Shown here piece after piece: positions 5,456-11,611 of a stretch of DNA of 16,154 nt. The DNA is from an uncultured Erysipelotrichaceae bacterium (GTDB taxonomy: Bacteria > Bacillota_I > Bacilli_A > RF39 > UBA660): contig CATOOY010000029.1 in assembly GCA_951801995.1 (NCBI GenBank), forward strand, positions 1-16,154, written 5' to 3'. Below the pieces are notes generated by a model. It did no database searches. It was given only the letters and a program-made list of their open reading frames with translations, and had not been told where the DNA came from. Position 1 is the stretch's first letter, and the number at the start of each line of letters is the position of its first letter. A program made the translations under genes and the position numbers.

Positions 5456-6715
5456 TTATGTTATTTTTCTTATAAAATCATTTAAAGAGGTTGTTTCTAC
5501 AACTGCATATCTAGGAACTAGCATTTTATTTATACCTGGTTTTGCTTTTTTATTTCCCCCTATAAATGCAACTTTAAAACCTGCTTTTTTCAGAAGTTCT
5601 ATAGCTCTTGAATTATATTCATAGAAAGGGTAGGCAAAGGCTATTGGGTCTTTTAATAAATTTTTTGTTATTTGTAAGTCCTCTAAAACTTTTTCTTCTG
5701 GCAAACATTTTATTCCTCCCCCTTGTCCTCCTGGACACACTCCTTGATTATGCATATTGTTACTATGTGAGTGCAATTCTATGTTGGAAGAGGTAAATTT
5801 TTTATAATCGAAAAAACTTGTTATTAAAAATAGAGTGGCTCTTTTATTATATTTTTCTAATACTTGTGGCAAAATGGTATCTGATCCTAATGCACCATCA
5901 TCCACTGTGATTAAAACACTTTTTTTAGGTAATTGTATTTTTTTATCTAAAAATCTATCAAATTCTTTCATTGTTACTGTATAATATCCATTATCTGTTA
6001 AATATTGCATTTGTTTTTCAAAAGCACTTCTACGAATACAAATAATTTGATTACAATTGTTATTATTGTCTTCATAGAAAAAGTGATAGTTTAAAACTGC
6101 CATTTCTAGTGCTATTTCTTTTTTTGGCTCTTCATTTGCTATAATCTCTTTGATATCTTCCTTTTTTACATAATATAAATCACCATGAAAAGATATATAT
6201 TTTTTATCTGATTCATTTATCAAAATAGGTGCTGTTATATTCTCTTCTATATCAAAAATAAGTTGATCTTCTTTATATAATTTTGTTTTATTTGTGACTA
6301 TGCTTTCGTTAAAGGGAATATAATTTTCAAAGTCTTTATTTATTGGTGTTAATGATTCTATTTTCTCTATATCTTGATAAGATATATAATAGTCTAAATT
6401 TTTAATTTTTAAATATTTATTTTGGTAAGTGATACTTTTTAATTCTTCTAATTCTAATTCTACTTCATTTTTAATAGTTCCTATTTTTATAAATTTTTCT
6501 TTTTCTTTTTTATATAAATTAGCTTTTTTATTTGTTTTTATAGTTGTTGCATATGCTTCTTTTATTTTTTGAATAGTTTGTTTTTCTAATTTTAAGGTAG
6601 CTTGTTTTTGCTCTAATTTTCTTTTTTCTTCGTCTTTTTTACTTATATAAAATGCTGTTAATATTAAGATACTAATAATAAATAAACCAAGACATATATT
6701 CCGTCTTTCTATCAT
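5456..6715 (-). CDS. Membrane-anchored polysaccharide deacetylase with SH3-like domains
   Basis: The protein has 419 residues from ATG 6715; the site AGGGG (6728-6724) eight bases upstream favours it over the GTG at 6724, which overlaps that site. Residues 7-24 form a signal-anchor helix, then a short Lys/Glu-rich coil. Two SH3-like beta modules follow (about 55-120 and 136-192, each opening with xTNKxxLYK). The NodB-type deacetylase domain covers about 200-419: VLITVDDGALG with Asp272/Asp273, ELHSHSNNMH with His315/317/322 as metal ligands, AYPFYEYNS, and PRY near 401. A Cys/Gly-rich loop (CPGGQGGGIKC, 327-337) follows the His motif, as in a clostridial subgroup. Expected to remove acetyl groups from peptidoglycan or another surface glycan outside the membrane. 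It has its own promoter and may confer lysozyme resistance (inference). Confidence 0.85.
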   Translation of the reverse strand: MIERRNICLGLFIISILILTAFYISKKDEEKRKLEQKQATLKLEKQTIQKIKEAYATTIKTNKKANLYKKEKEKFIKIGTIKNEVELELEELKSITYQNKYLKIKNLDYYISYQDIEKIESLTPINKDFENYIPFNESIVTNKTKLYKEDQLIFDIEENITAPILINESDKKYISFHGDLYYVKKEDIKEIIANEEPKKEIALEMAVLNYHFFYEDNNNNCNQIICIRRSAFEKQMQYLTDNGYYTVTMKEFDRFLDKKIQLPKKSVLITVDDGALGSDTILPQVLEKYNKRATLFLITSFFDYKKFTSSNIELHSHSNNMHNQGVCPGGQGGGIKCLPEEKVLEDLQITKNLLKDPIAFAYPFYEYNSRAIELLKKAGFKVAFIGGNKKAKPGINKMLVPRYAVVETTSLNDFIRKIT

Positions 6716-6737
6716 TTGACACACCCCTATTTTTTTT

Positions 6738-6746
6738 ATTATATCA
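6738..6746 (-). promoter_or_regulatory. Extended -10 promoter of the deacetylase gene
   Basis: The minus strand reads TGATATAAT (6746-6738), a perfect TATAAT with an extended TGn. No good -35 lies at the right distance. The same nine bases precede the Abi-like gene. Confidence 0.5.
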
Positions 6747-6800
6747 TATCATGGTAAATTTTTAGTCGATTTATCTTTACTCTTGTTATCATTTTCTATA

Positions 6801-6830
6801 AAAAAAACTATAAATTTTTTATAGCTTTTT
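6801..6830 (-). terminator. Terminator of the Abi-like/htrA operon
   Basis: On the minus strand CTATAAA (6824-6818) pairs with TTTATAG (6814-6808) around a three-base loop, followed by a T run (6807-6801). It begins right after the htrA stop codon. Confidence 0.75.
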
Positions 6831-7911
6831 ATTCAGATTCTTTATTAAGTGTTATGGTTACTTCTTTTTCCTCTTTTCCACGATAAAATTTTACTTTTAC
6901 TTTATCCCCTACAGAATATTTATATAATGTATATCTAAAGGTTGCAACTGAATCTATATTTGTATTATCTAATTTTATAATAATATCCCCTTTTTGTAGT
7001 CCTGCTTCTTTGGCTGGGGTATCGTTTTCTACACTCGCTATGACAATTCCCTCTTTAATATCTTTTGGTACTTCTATATTATTTCTATATAATGTATAAA
7101 CATTGTCTACTTCAATCATAGATATACCAAACATTGGTCTTACTATTTTTTCTCCTTTTTCTAACTTTTCTACAGAGGACATTGCTAATTCTATTGGAAT
7201 AGAGAATCCCATTCCTTCTATTTCATTTTCAACAAGTTTAATAGAATTTACACCAATTACTTCTCCATTAATGTTTACTAGTGGACCTCCACTATTTCCC
7301 GGATTAATAGCTGCATCTGTTTGCAATACTTCCATGATAGCTCCACCATTACTACTTTCTACTGTTACTGTTCTATTTTTTCCAGATAAGATTCCTTTGG
7401 TAACGGTTCCCATATAGTCTTCTCCAAGTGGAGAACCTACTGTAAAAATGGTATCGCCTATTTCTATTTCTGTACTATTTCCTATTTCTGCAACGGTTAA
7501 AACTGCATCTTTTTCTATAGATAAGACTGCTATATCTGCATAAGCATCACTACCTAATAATGTTGCGTCTACTTCTTTTCCTTCTATATTTTTTACTTTA
7601 ATTGTAGTAGAGTCTTCAATAACATGGTGATTGGTTATTAAATATCCTTTTTTATTATCTTTTTTGTATATAAATCCTGTCCCTGAACTTATTTGTTCTT
7701 TTCCTTTATATGATTTTATTAAGACAACTGCATTATATACTTTATTTACAGCTTCTTTTATTGTGTTTGTTTCTGTTATACTTACTTTTTTTACTTCTTT
7801 TGTTTGGTTTGGATCTTTTAAATAATTTACTGTAAAAAGGGTTCCTATGATTCCTACAAATAAGGATATTATCATTCCACTTATATATAGATATTTTATA
7901 TTTTTTTTCAT
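6829..7911 (-). CDS. htrA: HtrA/DegP-like membrane-anchored serine protease with PDZ domain
   Basis: This 360-residue protein has the usual Gram-positive HtrA layout. Residues 7-29 are a signal-anchor helix. Residues 52-245 form an S1C trypsin-like domain with the triad His96 (LITNHHVIE), Asp126 (YADIAVL) and Ser207 (NPGNSGGPL). A PDZ domain covers about 258-355 (GIVIASVENDTPAKEAGLQK, then GDIIIKLDN). It should degrade or refold damaged exported proteins outside the membrane. An AGGAGG site lies directly before the ATG. The stop codon of the Abi-like gene is fused to that site (TAAAGGAGG), ten bases before the start, so the two are almost certainly co-transcribed and may be translationally coupled. 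No promoter of its own is seen. All catalytic residues are present. The symbol follows the family; which HtrA paralogue it is cannot be said. Confidence 0.9.
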   Translation of the reverse strand: MKKNIKYLYISGMIISLFVGIIGTLFTVNYLKDPNQTKEVKKVSITETNTIKEAVNKVYNAVVLIKSYKGKEQISSGTGFIYKKDNKKGYLITNHHVIEDSTTIKVKNIEGKEVDATLLGSDAYADIAVLSIEKDAVLTVAEIGNSTEIEIGDTIFTVGSPLGEDYMGTVTKGILSGKNRTVTVESSNGGAIMEVLQTDAAINPGNSGGPLVNINGEVIGVNSIKLVENEIEGMGFSIPIELAMSSVEKLEKGEKIVRPMFGISMIEVDNVYTLYRNNIEVPKDIKEGIVIASVENDTPAKEAGLQKGDIIIKLDNTNIDSVATFRYTLYKYSVGDKVKVKFYRGKEEKEVTITLNKESE

Positions 7912-7921
7912 TTTTCCTCCT

Positions 7922-8848
7922 TTATATATTACTTATTTCTTGATAATTGGGTGGAAAACCAATTCTATTTAATATTGGATTCAATGGTACTGTATTTACT
8001 TTTCCATCTAATATATCTATCTCATATTGTACTTCACCTATAAAATCACTAAATTCTGAATCTGTAAGCATTTGCTTTAGTATAATTATAACTGCAAAAA
8101 GATCGTTTTTTCCATAAATATATTCGTCATCTTTTTGCTCTATTTCTAAAATACTATGATATTTAGTATTTGGTATTACTTTTTGGGTACGATGGTCATA
8201 CAAAATATCTTCATGAGCACATAAATTTCTAAAGTTTGCTAGTATGGATAGATAAATAGAAAGTGTGTAACTATCAAGGTGATAGAAATTGGCTATTTCT
8301 TCTTGGTCTTGTCCTTTTAAAATATTGTATAGTTCTGATACGATGCCAAAGGAGAGGACTTTAACTAATATCCATAGGGGAATATAACCATAATGATTTA
8401 TATAATGCATGGTCGCAGTGTGCTGGGCACCATTTACATGAATTTGTCTTTTCATTTTATTTAATATATCTCTTACTTGTCTATTTTTCATAGCATCTTG
8501 TGTGAAATTATCTGGATTTAAGTAGTCTTTTTCTCGATGACCATATTTTTTAGATAGTCTATAGCTTAAAATTGATTTTATATTATTTTCTATAATCAAA
8601 ATATTTTTAAACATTATGTTTCTTAGCATACGGTCAAATTTGAAGATAGCATATAGTTCTTCAAATGTAGCACCTTCTATAAATTTTTTTTCTTTTTGTT
8701 TCATAAGTAAATATCGATATCCACTTAGGAAAAAATAGTTTTCTCTTAATAAAATTGTTTTGGCTTTTTCTTCATCTTCTATAATGAGGCCTTTGGTTTT
8801 TAATATTTCTATTTGTTCATCTAGCGTTTTAAATATCTTGTCTCGCAT
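7922..8848 (-). CDS. Abi_2 (AbiD/AbiF-like) HEPN-type abortive infection protein
   Basis: The protein has 308 residues from ATG 8848. AGGTGA lies four bases before it, while the ATG at 8866 overlaps the -10 box and would not be on the mRNA. It matches Abi_2 proteins, known from the lactococcal phage-resistance proteins AbiD and AbiF: LDEQIEILKTKGL at the start, ENYFFLSGYRYL (36-47), FKFDRMLRNIMF (69-80), IPLWILVKVLSFG (156-168), and ANFRNLCAHED (204-214). The last is the HEPN motif RxxxxH (Arg207, His212), the RNase site of this superfamily. It is likely a cytoplasmic RNA-cutting or toxin-like protein acting on phage infection (inferred from the family). It is the first gene of an operon with htrA. 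No antitoxin gene is adjacent. Confidence 0.83.
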   Translation of the reverse strand: MRDKIFKTLDEQIEILKTKGLIIEDEEKAKTILLRENYFFLSGYRYLLMKQKEKKFIEGATFEELYAIFKFDRMLRNIMFKNILIIENNIKSILSYRLSKKYGHREKDYLNPDNFTQDAMKNRQVRDILNKMKRQIHVNGAQHTATMHYINHYGYIPLWILVKVLSFGIVSELYNILKGQDQEEIANFYHLDSYTLSIYLSILANFRNLCAHEDILYDHRTQKVIPNTKYHSILEIEQKDDEYIYGKNDLFAVIIILKQMLTDSEFSDFIGEVQYEIDILDGKVNTVPLNPILNRIGFPPNYQEISNI

Positions 8849-8864
8849 ATAATCACCTATGCTC

Positions 8865-8873
8865 ATTATATCA
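8865..8873 (-). promoter_or_regulatory. Extended -10 promoter of the Abi-like/htrA operon
   Basis: TGATATAAT on the minus strand (8873-8865) is a perfect extended -10. The -35 region is only an A/T run. A start about seven bases downstream gives a very short leader ahead of the AGGTGA site and supports ATG 8848 as the true start. Confidence 0.5.
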
Positions 8874-8926
8874 TAAAATATATAAAAAAAATATGTTATT
8901 TTTATGGGATTTTTGTGGAATTTTTG

Positions 8927-9589
8927 TTATAGTTTATAATATTTTAAAATGGATTTTATAATGGTATTTACTATTTTTTGTTGATGTGTTTTCTGTCTTA
9001 ATAAATATCTGTCATTTGGATTTGATAAAAATCCAGCTTCTACTAATACACCTGGTCTTTTTACTTTTCTATACAAATAAATATTGGTCAATTCTTTATA
9101 TTTTCGATTGCTTTTCATTTCTTCTTGAAATGTTTCTTGCATTATTTTGGCGAGTTTTTCGTTTTCCATATTTACATCATCATAAAAAATTTGGGTCCCA
9201 TGCCAAGTAGGGGATAAATCAGAGTTTAAATGAATGGAAATATACAAATCACAGTTTGATTCATTTATCATAATAGCTCTTCTTGATAAGTCACTTCTTT
9301 TTACACTATTTGTATTTTGAATAGATAGATCATAATCATCATATCTTGTCATATAAACTGTAGCACCTAGTTTTTCTAAAGATTTTACTAATTTTTTACT
9401 AATTTCTAGGTTTATTTGCTTTTCATGAATATTTTTATATATAGCACCTGGATCCATTCCACCATGTCCTGCGTCTACATAGATCATTTTACCAAATAGG
9501 GGAAGGGCTTTTTCTTTTCCATAGCTGATATAAAAAGAAGTGATACATAATAATATAGCACATAAAAATAAGGTTTTATATTTTAACAT
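8927..9589 (-). CDS. cwlD: N-acetylmuramoyl-L-alanine amidase, CwlD-like
   Basis: The protein has 220 residues from ATG 9589; AGGTGA five bases before it sets the start and overlaps the GTG at 9598. Residues 3-23 are a signal or anchor helix. The rest is a single Amidase_3 domain with all zinc and catalytic residues: YVDAGHGGMDPGA (His42), HEKQINLEIS (Glu56), YISIHLNSD (His120) and GVLVEAGFLSN (Glu184). It cuts the bond between MurNAc and the stem peptide outside the membrane. Length and layout match CwlD, which prepares muramic lactam in spore cortex, but generic autolysins share this form. It is the intact counterpart to the altered LysM amidase in this window. I see no good promoter of its own; read-through from the sortase gene is possible. 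The symbol is tentative. Confidence 0.82.
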   Translation of the reverse strand: MLKYKTLFLCAILLCITSFYISYGKEKALPLFGKMIYVDAGHGGMDPGAIYKNIHEKQINLEISKKLVKSLEKLGATVYMTRYDDYDLSIQNTNSVKRSDLSRRAIMINESNCDLYISIHLNSDLSPTWHGTQIFYDDVNMENEKLAKIMQETFQEEMKSNRKYKELTNIYLYRKVKRPGVLVEAGFLSNPNDRYLLRQKTHQQKIVNTIIKSILKYYKL

Positions 9590-9660
9590 TTTTTTCACCT
9601 ATAATAATATATGTGTTATATTTTGTTTTATTTATGAAAGGATAAAGGATAAAAGTTTAT

Positions 9661-9686
9661 AAAAAAAAGAGAATTTTTATCTCTTT
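9661..9686 (-). terminator. Terminator of the sortase gene
   Basis: On the minus strand AAAGAGA (9686-9680) pairs with TCTCTTT (9672-9666) around a seven-base loop, followed by a T run (9668-9661). It overlaps the sortase stop codon. Confidence 0.75.
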
Positions 9687-10428
9687 ATGAAATATTATTC
9701 ATGACTCTTTTAGCATGAATCACTTTTCTTTTTGATGTTCCACTTGCTCCTTGACAAGTAGATAAGGTAAGTATTTTATCATTTGGAAATACTTCTATAT
9801 TAAAATTTTTGTAGCTTCTTTTTGTAATAGTATCAATAAATTCTTTAAATTTATTTTCGTTTTCAAAGAAAGTTGTTATATAATATTCTTCTTTTTCAAT
9901 AATATAATAACTAAATATTTTATATGTCAAAAGTTCATTTTCTTTGTTTAATATTTGAATATAATTATTTTCTTTGTCATTAAAGAAATCTTTTTGAAAT
10001 ACATCCTGTAAGGAACCAAACATTGTATTATCTGGCATGGAATGACCAAATAATACTACATTTTTATTATCAAAAGAGGTATTTCTATAATCCATAAATA
10101 TAGTTCCAGCTTGGTTATATTTTTTTTCAAAAGAATGCTTTAAATAAAAGGCATTATCATTGGTATGTACAATTGGATTATTTACTTTCTCTTTATTAAA
10201 TTTTATCCAACCAATTGTGTCTTCATTGATTGATATTAATTTATTAAAATCTATTTTAAATGTTTCTTCTGGTTCTTCGTCTATTTTTTTCTCTATCACA
10301 ATTTTCATTAACTTTTCGATGCTTTTTTTATTTTTATATAGATCTAATAGAAAGAATCCTATTTTCATGATTGAAAACAAAAATATTATTAATAATAAAA
10401 TAAATATAATCGTTTTTCTTTTTTTCAT
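9685..10428 (-). CDS. srtB: Class B-like sortase
   Basis: The protein has 247 residues from ATG 10428; a TTG at 10437 would add three residues, and neither has a strong ribosome site. An N-terminal anchor helix covers about 6-30, typical of sortases. The transpeptidase domain has the full triad: His129 (VVLFGHSMPD), Cys225 (ILTLSTCQG) and Arg234 (KRKVIHAKR). GWIKFNKEKVNNPIVHTNDN (73-92), YLKHSFEKKYNQAGTIFMDY (95-114) and the long helix between the last strands are class B features. It joins proteins with a C-terminal sorting signal to peptidoglycan or a pilus-like polymer. The gene directly upstream encodes an exported protein with a fitting NAQTS signal, 26 bases away, so it is the likely substrate. 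No sortase promoter is visible; it depends on read-through of an intergenic hairpin. Confidence 0.88.
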   Translation of the reverse strand: MKKRKTIIFILLLIIFLFSIMKIGFFLLDLYKNKKSIEKLMKIVIEKKIDEEPEETFKIDFNKLISINEDTIGWIKFNKEKVNNPIVHTNDNAFYLKHSFEKKYNQAGTIFMDYRNTSFDNKNVVLFGHSMPDNTMFGSLQDVFQKDFFNDKENNYIQILNKENELLTYKIFSYYIIEKEEYYITTFFENENKFKEFIDTITKRSYKNFNIEVFPNDKILTLSTCQGASGTSKRKVIHAKRVMNNIS

Positions 10429-10441
10429 TGTACTCAAATAG

Positions 10442-10469
10442 AAAGAAATAGCAATTAGGCTATTTCTTT
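10442..10469 (-). terminator. Hairpin between thioredoxin-like gene and sortase gene (partial terminator)
   Basis: AAAGAAATAGC (10442-10452) is the exact complement of GCTATTTCTTT (10459-10469). The stop codon of the upstream gene lies in the six-base loop. On the minus strand the trailing sequence is T-rich but broken by C and A, so it probably lets part of the transcription pass into the sortase gene. On the plus strand it is followed by a clean T run. Confidence 0.6.
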
Positions 10470-11489
10470 TTTATTACTTGTAAATATATAAATCATACCT
10501 ATTAAAGAGCCAATTACTAGTACAAGATACAGCACAATATTCATTGAAGATGTTTGTGCATTATTTGGTGCTTTGTTTTCATTACTATTTGTTGAATTGC
10601 TTCCTTCTACAGTATTTCCTATGTCAGTGTTATTTTTTCCAAAAATAGCATATTCTGATAAATGGTTTGTTGTAAATACAATTTCACCATTTTCATAAAT
10701 TGGTTTTATTTTTTCTACTATTTGGTTATTTTCTATATATGCAATTTCATATATATCATATTTTTTTTGAATAGGGATACGAATTGTATAATTCCCTTTA
10801 GGTAATGTTACAATATTGGTTCCATCATACATTGTAATATCATAAGCATCTATATAATCATATCCAGTTAATATTACATTGGTTTTATCAATTTGATTTA
10901 CACTTAATGAGTAGTTTTTATTGATTCCTTTACTACTTATAAAAGTTACGTTATTGTCTGTAAATTTTTTTTGATTATTATTCATGTCATCAATTATATC
11001 ATAACGATTTGAATCATTATATAATAAATCTATAGTTGCTTCTATTTCTGCTTTTTTACTACTGATATTTCCTGTAAAGGATTTATCTCCAATTACTATA
11101 TATGGTGTACCAATGGAACCTGTATTTCCATATTCTCCTCTATATTCTTGTATTTTTTGTGCTAAATTCCAATTAGATGCATTGTTTCTTATTTCAAAAC
11201 TGATAATATTAATTTTGTCACCATGTGTTGCTAGTAATTCATCTGCAACATATTGATAGAAATATTTACAGTATCCACAGCCAGTTCCTCTGAAAACATA
11301 AATGGGAACACTAACATTAGTAGGATTATAGTTTGCCATATGACTTGATGTTATATTCTCCTCTGTGAAAGTTGCATTTAAATCTTCACTTGCATAAGAT
11401 GAAAGATTAATATTTCCTGCTGCATTTACAGTTAATGTCATTGCGAATGTTGTTATAAGTCCTAAAAATATACTTTTTATTTTTTTCAT
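10455..11489 (-). CDS. Exported thioredoxin-like protein with sortase-type C-terminal anchor
   Basis: This 344-residue protein has a signal peptide (about 1-24, ending VNAAG). A thioredoxin-fold region follows at about 60-165: beta strand VPIYVFRGTG, redox site CGYC (71-74), and the cis-Pro loop GTPYIVIG (Pro129). Residues 180-285 are a beta-rich domain (YDYIDAYDITMYDG, PKGNYTIRIPIQKKYDIYEI) without enzyme motifs, then an Asn/Ser-rich linker. The C terminus has a sorting-signal layout: NAQTS (310-314), a hydrophobic stretch (317-337) and a charged tail KKEIA. NAQTS resembles the NPQTN-type motifs used by class B sortases. A sortase gene is next downstream. Likely a wall-bound thiol-disulfide enzyme; substrate unknown. 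Strong promoter and GGAGAG site present. Confidence 0.82.
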   Translation of the reverse strand: MKKIKSIFLGLITTFAMTLTVNAAGNINLSSYASEDLNATFTEENITSSHMANYNPTNVSVPIYVFRGTGCGYCKYFYQYVADELLATHGDKINIISFEIRNNASNWNLAQKIQEYRGEYGNTGSIGTPYIVIGDKSFTGNISSKKAEIEATIDLLYNDSNRYDIIDDMNNNQKKFTDNNVTFISSKGINKNYSLSVNQIDKTNVILTGYDYIDAYDITMYDGTNIVTLPKGNYTIRIPIQKKYDIYEIAYIENNQIVEKIKPIYENGEIVFTTNHLSEYAIFGKNNTDIGNTVEGSNSTNSNENKAPNNAQTSSMNIVLYLVLVIGSLIGMIYIFTSNKKEIA

Positions 11490-11515
11490 TTTTTCTCTCC
11501 TTTTCTTTTTTAGAT

Positions 11516-11544
11516 AGTATACAGAAGAAGTTTTCTTTTGTCAA
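11516..11544 (-). promoter_or_regulatory. Strong sigma-A promoter of the thioredoxin-like/sortase operon
   Basis: The minus strand has a consensus TTGACA (11544-11539), a 17-base spacer and TATACT (11521-11516), the best promoter in the window. It lies just downstream of the terminator of the giant surface-protein gene. Confidence 0.85.
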
Positions 11545-11565
11545 TTTTTATTCAATATAATTGTA

Positions 11566-11597
11566 AAAAAGAAGATAAATTTTGCTATCTTCTTTTT
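11566..11597 (-). terminator. Terminator of the giant surface-protein gene
   Basis: AAAAAGAAGATA (11566-11577) pairs exactly with TATCTTCTTTTT (11586-11597) around an eight-base loop. On the minus strand it ends in a T run, about 15 bases past the stop codon. Confidence 0.85.
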
Positions 11598-11611
11598 CTT
11601 ATATAATATTT

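Noticed and set aside
9590..9598. GTG at 9598 as start of the CwlD-like gene
   Set aside because: It is part of the AGGTGA ribosome site; the ATG at 9589 is correctly spaced. The GTG at 6724 before the deacetylase gene was rejected for the same reason, and the ATG at 8866 because it lies in the -10 box.
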